Source: Cohnella thailandensis
Lineage (GTDB): Bacteria; Bacillota; Bacilli; Paenibacillales; Paenibacillaceae
Length of the DNA: 64,000 nt
Assembly (NCBI RefSeq): GCF_014212135.1
Contig: NZ_JACJVQ010000006.1
Span: 406,747 to 470,746, forward strand
Direction of reading: 5' to 3'
Position numbers and translations under genes: made by a program. The notes beneath the pieces are model-generated. The model did no database searches. It was given only the letters and a program-made list of their open reading frames with translations, and was not told the DNA's origin. How positions within the stretch are numbered: position 1 is the first letter of the stretch; every line of letters begins with the position of its first letter. Positions 8,219 through 16,975 of this stretch are shown here, one piece after another.

Positions 8219-9656
8219 GCTGACGGAGATCATCCGCTCTATTTTCCTTATTGTCAACAAACTCATCTTCGTTTATTTTATCCTGCTCTGCGGCTTCTAT
8301 CTATTCTTGTTTCTCTTATCCTACAGCCGGTTGAAAAGGGAATGGGGCTTGCACAAGATCGAGCCCTACAAAAGAATGAAAAGCTCGTCCTTCACCCCGC
8401 CGTTGTCGATTATCGTGCCGGCCTATAACGAGGAAGCGGGAGTCATCGGCACGATCCTGTCCCTGATCACGGGAAGCGGCAGGCTTGACTACCCGGAATA
8501 CGAAGTCATCGTCGTGAACGACGGTTCGAAGGACGAGACGCTGGCGAGGGTAATCGAGCGGTTCAAGATGGCGCCGGTTCGCAACAAGGTGCATCTGAAG
8601 CGCAACGGCATCGAAACGAAGCCGGTCAAGGAAGTGTACCAATCGGAAATTTATCCGTATCTCTATATCGTCGATAAGGCGAACGGCGGAAAAGCCGACG
8701 CTCTGAACGTGGGAATCAACCTGGCCAAGTACCCTTACTTCGCCTCCATTGACGGGGACACGGTCCTTGAACCGGATTCGTTCCTTAAGATCATGAAGCC
8801 GATCGTCGAGCACGCGGACGACGAGATATTGGCCGTAGGCGGCAACGTCCTGATCGCCAACGGCAACCGGTCCGCGAAGGGGCAGGTCCAGGAGGCCAAG
8901 CTGTCCCGCAAGCCGATCGTCATGATGCAGAGCATCGAATACATGAGGGCATTCTTGATGGGACGGATCGGCCTTAGCAGCCGAAACCTGCTGCTCGTCA
9001 TTTCCGGCGCGTTCGGCGTGTTCCGGACGCAGCGGGTCATTCAAGCCGGGGGTTACAAGGCGGATACGATCGGGGAGGACATGGAGCTCGTCGTGCGGCT
9101 TCATCGACTGAACAGGGAGCTGAAGTGGGGGGCGAGAATCGAATACGTAGCCGACCCGATCTGCTACACGGAAGCGCCGGAGGCGCTGAAATATTTATAC
9201 CGGCAGCGAACTCGCTGGCATAGAGGCTTATTCGAGAGCCTCTGGACCCATCGCCGGATGATGATGAATCCGAAGTACGGCGCGATCGGGTTCGTCGCCA
9301 TGCCGTTTTATTTTTTTGTCGAGTTTCTCGGGCCATTGGTCGAGTTTTTCGGATATGCGACCTTCGTCGTCGATCTGCTTCTCGATCGGGTCTTTCTCCA
9401 ATACGCGGGGATGCTCTTCGCGCTCATGGTGATTTACGGATCGTTCCTGTCCATGGGAGCCGTGCTCCTCGAGGAGTGGAGGCTTAGCAAATACCAGAAG
9501 ATCTCCGACCTGAACCGGCTGTTGCTGTACGCGCTGTCGGAAGCCTTCTGGTACCGGCCGCTGATGACCGTTTGGCGGGTAGTCGCCACGATATCGATCT
9601 TGTTCCGCAGACGGCAGGGTTGGGGCGAAATGAAGCGCAAAGGCGTCTCGGCTTAG
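8211..9656 (+). CDS. Processive family 2 membrane glycosyltransferase
   Basis: A 481-residue GT2 protein of the cellulose/poly-GlcNAc/hyaluronan synthase type, expected to polymerise a sugar from a UDP-donor and move the chain across the membrane. One N-terminal membrane segment (about 15-37) precedes the cytosolic GT-A domain: IIVPAYNEE, VVNDGSKDE, Asp181-Gly-Asp183 of the DXD-like motif, GEDME (288-292) carrying the base, and Gln332-x-x-Arg-Trp336 (QxxRW), which marks processive enzymes. Several C-terminal membrane segments follow (about 365-420, 430-470). No PilZ domain is seen, so any cyclic di-GMP control would have to come through another subunit. The product is unknown. Confidence 0.87.
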   Translation: MNELTEIIRSIFLIVNKLIFVYFILLCGFYLFLFLLSYSRLKREWGLHKIEPYKRMKSSSFTPPLSIIVPAYNEEAGVIGTILSLITGSGRLDYPEYEVIVVNDGSKDETLARVIERFKMAPVRNKVHLKRNGIETKPVKEVYQSEIYPYLYIVDKANGGKADALNVGINLAKYPYFASIDGDTVLEPDSFLKIMKPIVEHADDEILAVGGNVLIANGNRSAKGQVQEAKLSRKPIVMMQSIEYMRAFLMGRIGLSSRNLLLVISGAFGVFRTQRVIQAGGYKADTIGEDMELVVRLHRLNRELKWGARIEYVADPICYTEAPEALKYLYRQRTRWHRGLFESLWTHRRMMMNPKYGAIGFVAMPFYFFVEFLGPLVEFFGYATFVVDLLLDRVFLQYAGMLFALMVIYGSFLSMGAVLLEEWRLSKYQKISDLNRLLLYALSEAFWYRPLMTVWRVVATISILFRRRQGWGEMKRKGVSA

Positions 9657-9671
9657 AGAGGGCGGTAACTT

Positions 9672-12600
9672 ATGAGAAGATCATGGATCTTGCTGACATC
9701 ATTGTTCGTCATCATTCTCGCGGCGGCGGCCGTCCCGGTTCTGGCATGGCAGGGCAAATCCGACCATGTGCTGAACGCGGCTATCTTGGACAAGACGGTC
9801 CCCGATACGAGCTATCGCGAGCATAAGGGCTTGATGTGGCTCCTAAACCAATCTAAATATGTGAAGAGCGATCGTTCCGCTTACTCGATCAAGAACGATT
9901 ATTTCGGGTACGTTCCCAAGGGCGACGGCTCCCGCGCGCTGCGGGATCTGAAGCTGGAAGACGATTACGATCTGCTCTATATCGCGGACACGTACGGCGT
10001 GTACGAGGACGATCTGAACGAGACGACGGCGGTTCGCGGCAACCGTTCCGACAAGATTTACGGCGGACTCGAGCAATCGGATATCGAGCAAATCAAGAAC
10101 GGGATCTATAAGGGGACGACGTTGGTCGCGGAGTTCAACACCTTCGGAAGTCCTACCGGAGAAGCGGAACAGAAGGAGCTTGGCGAAATTCTGGGGGTCC
10201 GGTGGACGGGCTGGATCGGCCGCTACTTCCCCGATCTGTCGAGCGGGGGAGAGGTGCCCGAATGGGCGGAGACCAACTATGAAGCCCAGACGGGACGGAA
10301 ATGGGAATTCGACGGTCCGGGGTTCCTGTTCGTGGACGACGACGACCGGGTGGCCGTGCTCGAGGAAGGGAAGGATACCGGCAAGGGAGGCAACGTATTC
10401 AGGCTGACGGACGAGGGCAAGGATTTCGTCGGCAAGTCGGCCAAAGCGCGATACAATTACTGGTTCGACGTCATTGAAGCCGAAGACGGCGGAAGCGTCC
10501 TGGCCGACTACGATCTCGACCTGACCGAGTCCGGGGAGGAGAAGCTGAAGGAGCTGGGCATCCCCTCTACCTTCCCGGCCGTCGTCAAGAACGATACGGG
10601 CGTATATACGTCGTATTATTTCGCGGGCGACTTTGCCGATAACGACGAGGTTCCGGATTTCTACCAGGCGCAATGGTTGGACAAGCTGTTCGCCTTGCTG
10701 TCCTGGAATTCCGGCAAAAACCAGCAGAGCTTCTACTGGAAGGCCTACCGGCCGCTCTTGAAGCGGGTTCTGCAAGAGATCGAAGAGAAGAAGAAGAAGC
10801 CGGCCGTCATCCCGGACAATGCCCCTGTCGTCACGACGAACGGCATTACGATTCCGTCCCGCGTCGGCGAACAGTATTTGCAGGTTTACGAGAATAACGG
10901 CTGGAAGGACCTGCTGCTTAAAGGCGTCAACATGGGGATGGGCAAGCCCGGGGCATTCCCCGGGGAGGCCGCGATCGCCAAATCGGAATATCTTCGCTGG
11001 TTCGAAGAGATCGGCGAGATGAACGCCAACGTCATCCGGACGTATACGATCCACCCGCCCGGGTTCTACGAAGCGCTGCTCGAATATAATCTTCGCTCCG
11101 CGAAGCCGCTCTATCTGCTTCAAGGCGTATGGATCAACGAAGAGGAGCTTGTCTCCTCGCAGGATGCTTACACGGAAGCGCTGTGGAAGGAGTATATCGA
11201 AGAGATGCATCGCACCGTCGATATCATTCACGGCAACGCGACCGTGCCGGCGAACCCGGGCCATGCTTCGGGGGCCTACCGGGCCGACGTCTCGAAGTAC
11301 GTGCTCGGATGGGTGCTCGGCATCGAATGGGATCCGGAGGTCGTGACCGCGACGAACGAGAAGCATAAGGGACAGCCGGACTACGACGGGAAGTATTTCC
11401 GGACGGAGCAAGCGTCCCCGTTCGAAGCTTGGCTGGCATCCACGATGGACGAGATCGCGACTTACGAGACGGACAAGTATCAATGGCAGCGGCCGGTCAG
11501 CTTCACGAATTGGCCGACGACGGACCTCCTGGAGCATCCGTCCGAACCTCTGGAGGAAGAAGACATGGTCTCGGTCGATCCGAACGTCATCTGGGCCAAG
11601 CCGACGTTCCAGGCCGGTTATTTCGCTTCCTACCATGTGTACCCCTACTACCCGGACTTCATGAATTACGAGACGAAGTATACGGATTACGTGGATTCCC
11701 GAGGGGAGAAGAACAGCTATGCGGGTTATCTGAACGATCTTAAGCGGCATCACCGCATGCCCGTCCTCGTGGCCGAATTCGGCGTTCCTCAATCGAGGGG
11801 GATGACTCACCGCAACGTTCAAGGCTGGAACCAGGGTGCCCACAACGAACGAGAGCAGGGCGAGATTGCGGCTCATTTGTTCGAGGATATCGCGGAAGAA
11901 GGAATGGCCGGGGGGCTCGTCTTCGCCTGGCAGGACGAATGGTTCAAGAGGACGTGGAACACGATGGACCTGGACGATCCGAACCGAAGGCCGTTTTGGT
12001 CGAACGTTCAGACGAGCGAGCAAAACTTCGGCTTGCTGGCGTTCGATCCGGGCGAGCCGGGCGAAGGGGTGTTCGTCGACGGGGATGCGAGCGATTGGAC
12101 GCAAGAAGGGGCGGTTCCGATCCCGATGAAGGGATCGGCCGTTGCGGCGGCCGTCCCGGATGCGGAGATTAAGCAAATGTTCGTCTCCAGCGACGAACGA
12201 AGCGTCTATTTCCGCCTCGACTTCGGCCAAGAAGGCGGGCCGCTCGACTGGTCCAAGCTTGGGGCGACGATTCTGCTCGATACGATCCCGAATCAGGGGC
12301 AGCATAGGATTCCGGGAGGAAGCGGCCTGACGACGGACGCCGGAATCGACTTCGCTATCGACTTGAAGGGTCCCGGGCAGTCGCGGATCTGGGTCGACAG
12401 CTATTACGATTCGACGTATTACCAATACGGAAGCATGCTGAAAATGGTCCCTTGGCTCGAGTACGCGAATAAGAAGGACAACGGCATTTTCCACCGCATG
12501 ACTCTTGTTTTGAACAAAAGAATGAGCGTTCCGAACGTTCGCAGCCGGACGCTGGAGCTGCCTCTTGAATCCTACGAGACAGGGAGCCTGCGCTTCGGCA

Positions 12601-13010
12601 ACGGCAATCTGAACAGCCCCGACTACGATTCGCTGGCCGACGTCGCCTACGACGAGAAGACGAACGTCGTCGAGGCGAGAATCCCGTGGCAGCTGCTCAA
12701 CGTGAAGGACCCGAGCACGCGGGAGATCATGGGCGATCTCTGGCAGGTCGGGCTGGAAGGCTCCGAGAAGACGGCGGGCATCAAGATCGCGGCGGTGACC
12801 TATCGGGCGAATGCGAAGACCGGCGAGGACGCCCCCGCCAGCCGGGACATCGCGTACGCGATGCCGGCCCTCTCCGGAACCGTGCTGCGCGCTCAGGATA
12901 TGTATCTCTATCAATGGGATAAATGGGTGACGCCGACGTACCGCGAACGGCTCAAAAAATCGTATTACATCATGCAAGATTTGTATGCGAAGACGGTTTT
13001 GCCGAATTAA
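9672..13010 (+). CDS. Large secreted glycoside-hydrolase-like protein of the polysaccharide operon
   Basis: A 1112-residue protein with an N-terminal signal or anchor segment (residues 7-26). Residues about 30-350 form an unassigned domain with a GATase-like look (YDLLYIADTYGVYEDD, TLVAEFNTFGSPTG). Residues about 395-770 look like a clan A TIM barrel: LLKGVNMGMG near the start, Glu552 in VLGIEWDPE and Glu702 in VLVAEFGVP, 150 residues apart, are candidates for acid/base and nucleophile. The remainder (about 800-1090) resembles a beta-sandwich sugar-binding domain. A GAGAGGGCGG ribosome site precedes the ATG, 15 bases after the glycosyltransferase. By analogy with GH partners of synthases it may trim or modify the exported polymer. 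No family assignment is certain. Confidence 0.75.
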   Translation: MRRSWILLTSLFVIILAAAAVPVLAWQGKSDHVLNAAILDKTVPDTSYREHKGLMWLLNQSKYVKSDRSAYSIKNDYFGYVPKGDGSRALRDLKLEDDYDLLYIADTYGVYEDDLNETTAVRGNRSDKIYGGLEQSDIEQIKNGIYKGTTLVAEFNTFGSPTGEAEQKELGEILGVRWTGWIGRYFPDLSSGGEVPEWAETNYEAQTGRKWEFDGPGFLFVDDDDRVAVLEEGKDTGKGGNVFRLTDEGKDFVGKSAKARYNYWFDVIEAEDGGSVLADYDLDLTESGEEKLKELGIPSTFPAVVKNDTGVYTSYYFAGDFADNDEVPDFYQAQWLDKLFALLSWNSGKNQQSFYWKAYRPLLKRVLQEIEEKKKKPAVIPDNAPVVTTNGITIPSRVGEQYLQVYENNGWKDLLLKGVNMGMGKPGAFPGEAAIAKSEYLRWFEEIGEMNANVIRTYTIHPPGFYEALLEYNLRSAKPLYLLQGVWINEEELVSSQDAYTEALWKEYIEEMHRTVDIIHGNATVPANPGHASGAYRADVSKYVLGWVLGIEWDPEVVTATNEKHKGQPDYDGKYFRTEQASPFEAWLASTMDEIATYETDKYQWQRPVSFTNWPTTDLLEHPSEPLEEEDMVSVDPNVIWAKPTFQAGYFASYHVYPYYPDFMNYETKYTDYVDSRGEKNSYAGYLNDLKRHHRMPVLVAEFGVPQSRGMTHRNVQGWNQGAHNEREQGEIAAHLFEDIAEEGMAGGLVFAWQDEWFKRTWNTMDLDDPNRRPFWSNVQTSEQNFGLLAFDPGEPGEGVFVDGDASDWTQEGAVPIPMKGSAVAAAVPDAEIKQMFVSSDERSVYFRLDFGQEGGPLDWSKLGATILLDTIPNQGQHRIPGGSGLTTDAGIDFAIDLKGPGQSRIWVDSYYDSTYYQYGSMLKMVPWLEYANKKDNGIFHRMTLVLNKRMSVPNVRSRTLELPLESYETGSLRFGNGNLNSPDYDSLADVAYDEKTNVVEARIPWQLLNVKDPSTREIMGDLWQVGLEGSEKTAGIKIAAVTYRANAKTGEDAPASRDIAYAMPALSGTVLRAQDMYLYQWDKWVTPTYRERLKKSYYIMQDLYAKTVLPN

Positions 13011-13030
13011 CGGCCGAACCAAATAATACC

Positions 13031-13065
13031 GAACAAGGCATCCTGGCGGACAGGATGCCTTGTTC
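13031..13065. terminator. Perfect 15-bp hairpin between convergent genes
   Basis: GAACAAGGCATCCTG and CAGGATGCCTTGTTC flank a 5-base loop. It lies between the end of the polysaccharide operon and the convergent small gene and can serve both strands, although no long T-run follows. Confidence 0.65.
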
Positions 13066-13086
13066 GATATTCGCGCTTCCTAGGAG

Positions 13087-13239
13087 TCATTGCTCCTTGC
13101 TTGGCTGCTGCTGTTCCTCGTAAGCGATCAACGTAATCGGATGGCCGCTCGATTCGGCCAAACGCTCCTCCAGCTGCCGGATCTGCTGAATGTCCTCTTG
13201 GCGCAGCTGGGCGAACGAGTAGGGATCGGTATTATTCAT
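13087..13239 (-). CDS. Small conserved-looking 50-residue protein
   Basis: The 50-residue product starts MNNTDPYSFAQLRQED and contains GHPITLIAYE before a Gln-rich end. A strong AAAGGAGGAGC site stands 11 bases before its ATG. The first half is predicted helical and the second contains one beta-like strand; no cysteines or membrane segment. It sits 78 bases downstream of fumC on the same strand and could share its transcript. I do not recognise a named family, but coding quality, start signal and its own hairpin terminator support a real gene. Confidence 0.65.
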   Translation of the reverse strand: MNNTDPYSFAQLRQEDIQQIRQLEERLAESSGHPITLIAYEEQQQPSKEQ

Positions 13240-13317
13240 GCTAGGGCTGCTCCTCCTTTTATCGTGATCTTGTTAGTATGTGGCAAAAAAGGAGGATTCA
13301 TAAGCGCGCCCCGCGTT

Positions 13318-14700
13318 CTAGTTACCGATCATGTCCTCGGGACGAACGTAAGCATCGAACTGCTCCTCGGTCAGAAGTCCGGTCCGGAGCGCGGCTTCCT
13401 TCAGGGAGAGGCCTTCTTTGTGCGCCAGCTTGGCGATCTTGGCCGCGTTCTCGTAGCCGATATGCGGGTTCAGCGCGGTCACGAGCATCAGGGATTGCTC
13501 CAGGTTGCGGCGGAGCACCTTCTCGTTCGGCTCGATGCCCACGGCGCAATGCTCGTTGAACGAGCGGATCGCATCGGAGAGCAGGCGGACCGATTGCAGG
13601 AAGTTGTGCAGGATGACCGGCTTGAACACGTTCAGCTCGAAGTTGCCCTGGCTGGCGGCGAAGCCGATGACCGCGTCGTTGCCCATGACCTGGCAGGCGA
13701 CCATCGTCAGCGCTTCGCATTGGGTCGGATTCACCTTGCCGGGCATGATCGAGCTTCCCGGCTCGTTCTCGGGGATGGTGATCTCCCCGATGCCGGACCG
13801 CGGGCCGCTCGCGAGCCAGCGGACGTCGTTGGCGATCTTCATCAGATCGGCGGCGAGCGCCTTAAGCGCGCCGTGGGCGTACACCATCTGGTCGTGGCTC
13901 GTCAGCGCGTGAAACTTGTTCGACGAGGAGACGAAGGCGTGGCCCGTGTAGGCGCTCAGCTCCGCGGCGACTTTGTCCCCGAAGGAAGCGGGAGCGTTGA
14001 TGCCGGTTCCGACTGCGGTGCCGCCGATGGCCAGCTCGGACAGCGATTTGACGCTCTCATAGATCATCAGGCTCGATCGGTCGAGCATCGCCCACCAGCC
14101 GCTGATCTCCTGTCCGAGAGAGAGCGGGGTAGCATCCTGAAGGTGGGTGCGCCCGATCTTGACAATATCCATGAACGCCTCCATTTTCTCGCGCAACGTC
14201 TCTTTAAGCTCGTCGATGGCCGGAAGCAGATTCTCCATTATGGCGACGGTCCCCGCGATATGCATCGCCGTCGGAAACGTGTCGTTCGAGCTCTGGGAGC
14301 GGTTCACGTCGTCGTTCGGATGGACCTTAAGCTCGCTCTCCGTCGCCTGAAGCCATTGATTCGCGCGGCGGGCGAGCACCTCGTTCACGTTCATGTTCGT
14401 CTGGGTTCCGCTGCCCGTCTGCCAGACGACAAGCGGGAAGTGGTCGTCCCAGCGCCCGTCGAACACTTCTTCGGCGGAGGCGATGATGGCTTCCGCCTTC
14501 TGCGGGGCCAGCGTGCCCAGTTCGCGGTTGGCGGCGGCGCAGGCCTTCTTCAGCAGCGCGAAGGCGCGGATCAGCTCCAGCGGCATTTTCTCCGTTCCGA
14601 TTCGGAAGTGCTGGCGGCTGCGCTCGGTCTGCGCCCCCCACATCGCCTCCGCCGGGACTTGAATTTCTCCCATCGTGTCGTGCTCCGTACGGTATTCCAT
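13318..14700 (-). CDS. fumC: Class II fumarate hydratase
   Basis: A 460-residue homotetrameric, iron-independent fumarase that interconverts fumarate and L-malate in the citric acid cycle. The fumarase/aspartase superfamily signature [13 protein letters not shown] is complete and supplies the mobile catalytic serine loop; [26 protein letters not shown] and [16 protein letters not shown] are the other conserved regions that build the shared active site. Length is normal for FumC. The start at 14700 is preceded by AGGAAGGACGG. No other citric acid cycle gene is adjacent. Confidence 0.95.
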   Translation of the reverse strand: MEYRTEHDTMGEIQVPAEAMWGAQTERSRQHFRIGTEKMPLELIRAFALLKKACAAANRELGTLAPQKAEAIIASAEEVFDGRWDDHFPLVVWQTGSGTQTNMNVNEVLARRANQWLQATESELKVHPNDDVNRSQSSNDTFPTAMHIAGTVAIMENLLPAIDELKETLREKMEAFMDIVKIGRTHLQDATPLSLGQEISGWWAMLDRSSLMIYESVKSLSELAIGGTAVGTGINAPASFGDKVAAELSAYTGHAFVSSSNKFHALTSHDQMVYAHGALKALAADLMKIANDVRWLASGPRSGIGEITIPENEPGSSIMPGKVNPTQCEALTMVACQVMGNDAVIGFAASQGNFELNVFKPVILHNFLQSVRLLSDAIRSFNEHCAVGIEPNEKVLRRNLEQSLMLVTALNPHIGYENAAKIAKLAHKEGLSLKEAALRTGLLTEEQFDAYVRPEDMIGN

Positions 14701-15048
14701 AGATGCGATCCGTCCTTCCTCGGTTGGTTGGGTTCATCCAGATTTTACACCGAAACGGAGTGATCGGGATGAATAAAGATGAAGTTATAGGCTCCCTATC
14801 GATTCTTACCCTTATGGGCGGATTTATTGCGCGGGGAGGCAAACTATTCCTAAGAAAACATTTTTGGCGGTTTACGGAGGGTGGGGTGAGTTGAAAGCGC
14901 CGAGGGTGGCCGACAGGGAGCGACGAGGGTGCGGAGATCGTCTCGCATGAGTTTATCTATCGTTATCTTGACAGCCCGATAGGTACCGCACTTTGCGTAA
15001 CGCAGGCGAGGGGATTAGGGAGAGGCGCTGAGCATAACGCGCGAACGA
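14701..15048. other. Intergenic region without supported gene
   Basis: This stretch upstream of fumC must contain its promoter; GTGTAAAAT on the minus strand near 14750 is a possible -10 but lacks a matching -35. A 41-codon frame starting with ATG at 14769 on the plus strand has a fair GGAG site but no other support. Nothing else is recognisable. Confidence 0.4.
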
Positions 15049-15092
15049 ACAAAGAGCCGAGCAGCCCCATCCGGGAGCTCTCGGCTCTTTGT
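15049..15092 (-). terminator. Terminator of the ABC exporter operon
   Basis: ACAAAGAGCCGAG (15049-15061) and CTCGGCTCTTTGT (15080-15092) form a perfect 13-bp stem; on the minus strand it is followed by T-rich TTTGTTCGTT. Confidence 0.65.
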
Positions 15093-15139
15093 TTATGCTT
15101 CTGGCCTTTGGCGATCATATGCTTCAACAAGCCGACAAA

Positions 15140-16975
15140 TTAAATCGCTTCGCCCGCGAACTGGGTCCGGTACAGGCGTTCGTAAAAGCCGCGTTCGGCC
15201 AGCAGCTCCTCGTGCGTGCCGCGTTCGACGATCCTTCCGCCGTCGATGACGAGGATCTGGTCGGCATGGCGGACCGTGTTCAGGCGGTGGGCGATGACGA
15301 AGCTGGTGCGCCCCTGCATCAGCGTCTCCATCGCCTGCTGGATGTGAACCTCCGTTCTCGTGTCGACGCTGCTGGTCGCTTCGTCGAGGATCAGGATGGC
15401 GGGATTCGCGAGGATGGCCCTCGCGATCGTAATCAGCTGGCGCTGCCCCTGGCTCAGATTGCCGCCGTCCGCGGTCAGCATCGTATCGTAGCCTTGCGGA
15501 AGCTTGCGCACGAAGGAGTGCACGTTCGCCAGCTTCGCGGCGGCAACGATCTCCTCGTCCGTCGCGTCCAGGCGCCCGTAGCGGATGTTCTCGCGGATCG
15601 TATCGGAGAACGTGTACGCGTCTTGGAGCACGATGCCGAGCCGGCCGCGCAGGCTGTCCTTGTCCAATCCCCGAATGTCTTCGCCGTCGATGGAGATGCA
15701 TCCGTGCCCTTCCTCGATGTCATAGAAGCGCGTCAACAGGTTGATGACCGTCGTCTTGCCGGCGCCGGTCGGACCGACGAGGGCGATAACGTCGCCGGGC
15801 TTCGCGCGGAACGAGACTTCCCGGAGCACGGGCTTATCTTGGCGATAAGCGAAGCTGACCTTGTCGAAGACGACCGCTCCCGTCAGCGTATCGACCGGCT
15901 TGCCCGGATCGGACTCCGAATATTCGCTCTCGGCGTCCATCAGCTCGAACACCCGCTCCGCTCCGGCGATGCCGGCTTGAATCAGGTTGTATTGGTTGGC
16001 GAGGTCGTTGATGGGCGCGCTGAACAGCTTCGAATAGTTGAGGAAGCTGACGATAACGCCGACCGAGGTCCATTCCTCGTAAGCCATCCAACCGCCGACC
16101 GTGGCGATCAGAATAAACGTGAGGTGGCCCATCGTGTTCATGACGGGACCCATATAGCCGGATAAGGTTTGGGCTTTGACGGAAGCGGACTTGAGGGCGC
16201 CGTTCATCTCCGAGAAGTCCTCGATCGCTCTGCCTTCGCGCCGCAGCGTTTTGACGACCTTCTGCCCGGACAGCGTCTCCTCGATAAACCCGTTCAGGCG
16301 GCCGAGGCTCGCCTGCTGGTCCGAGAAGTGCTTCTTGGTTCGGGAGGCGATGCTCTTCGAGGCCCGGGAGACAAGCGGAATGGTGATCAGGCAGACCAAG
16401 GTAAGCCATACGTTCAGGGCGAACATCAGCGCCAGGGAGCCGATCAGCGTGATCGCGCTGGTGACGATCTGAATCAAGCTCTGATTCAGCGTCGTCGAGA
16501 CGTTCTCGATATCGTTGGTCGCCCGGCTCATCAAGTCGCCTTTGGCCGAGCGGTCGATGAACGGAATCGGAAGCTTCTGAAGATGGCCGAACAGGTCCTT
16601 GCGCATGACCCGCACCGTCTTCTGCGAGACTCCGGCCATGAGGTGGGCTTGAAGCCAGGAAGCCGCCGCATTGCCGAGATAGACGGCGCCGAGCATGACG
16701 CAGAGGCGCAGCAGCCCGCTCTTGTCATGATCCAGGATATAATCGTCGATGGCCCTTCCCAGCAGATAGGGAGCAAGCAGGCCCAGGCCCGTTCCGACGA
16801 TCGCGAACAGGATCGTGAACACGAGCCCGGCGCGCTGGCGGCTCAAGTAACGCCAGATACGGGAGATCGTCCGCCGGGTGTCGCGGGCCCGCTGCTTCGG
16901 AACCGGCATTCCGCGGGCGGGAGGGCCTCCCGGGCCTCCTCCGGGCCCGGCATTGGGTCTGACATTAAGTTGCAT
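15140..16975 (-). CDS. ABC exporter subunit with canonical ATPase site (BmrD-like)
   Basis: A 611-residue half-transporter: six transmembrane helices (about residues 45-320) fused to an ATP-binding domain with Walker A GPTGAGKTT, signature LSQGQRQ and Walker B ILILDEATSSVD, including the catalytic glutamate. The other half-transporter at 16965-18743 has Asp in this position, so the two form an asymmetric heterodimer of the BmrCD/YheIH type, exporting drugs or lipids. The ATG at 16975 overlaps the upstream stop by 11 bases and follows GAGGAAGCG; a longer in-frame extension to 17050 would lie inside the upstream gene. The N-terminus is glycine/proline-rich (about residues 8-24). Confidence 0.9.
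   Translation of the reverse strand: MQLNVRPNAGPGGGPGGPPARGMPVPKQRARDTRRTISRIWRYLSRQRAGLVFTILFAIVGTGLGLLAPYLLGRAIDDYILDHDKSGLLRLCVMLGAVYLGNAAASWLQAHLMAGVSQKTVRVMRKDLFGHLQKLPIPFIDRSAKGDLMSRATNDIENVSTTLNQSLIQIVTSAITLIGSLALMFALNVWLTLVCLITIPLVSRASKSIASRTKKHFSDQQASLGRLNGFIEETLSGQKVVKTLRREGRAIEDFSEMNGALKSASVKAQTLSGYMGPVMNTMGHLTFILIATVGGWMAYEEWTSVGVIVSFLNYSKLFSAPINDLANQYNLIQAGIAGAERVFELMDAESEYSESDPGKPVDTLTGAVVFDKVSFAYRQDKPVLREVSFRAKPGDVIALVGPTGAGKTTVINLLTRFYDIEEGHGCISIDGEDIRGLDKDSLRGRLGIVLQDAYTFSDTIRENIRYGRLDATDEEIVAAAKLANVHSFVRKLPQGYDTMLTADGGNLSQGQRQLITIARAILANPAILILDEATSSVDTRTEVHIQQAMETLMQGRTSFVIAHRLNTVRHADQILVIDGGRIVERGTHEELLAERGFYERLYRTQFAGEAI

Noticed and set aside
9843..13022. A 1059-codon open frame on the minus strand
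   Set aside because: It lies wholly opposite the glycoside-hydrolase-like gene, has no family features and results from high G+C content.
13090..14763. A 557-codon plus-strand frame
   Set aside because: It covers the small gene and fumC in reverse; fumC is certain.
14769..14894. 41-codon frame upstream of fumC
   Set aside because: Only a fair GGAG site supports it; it lies in the fumC promoter region and has no recognisable features.
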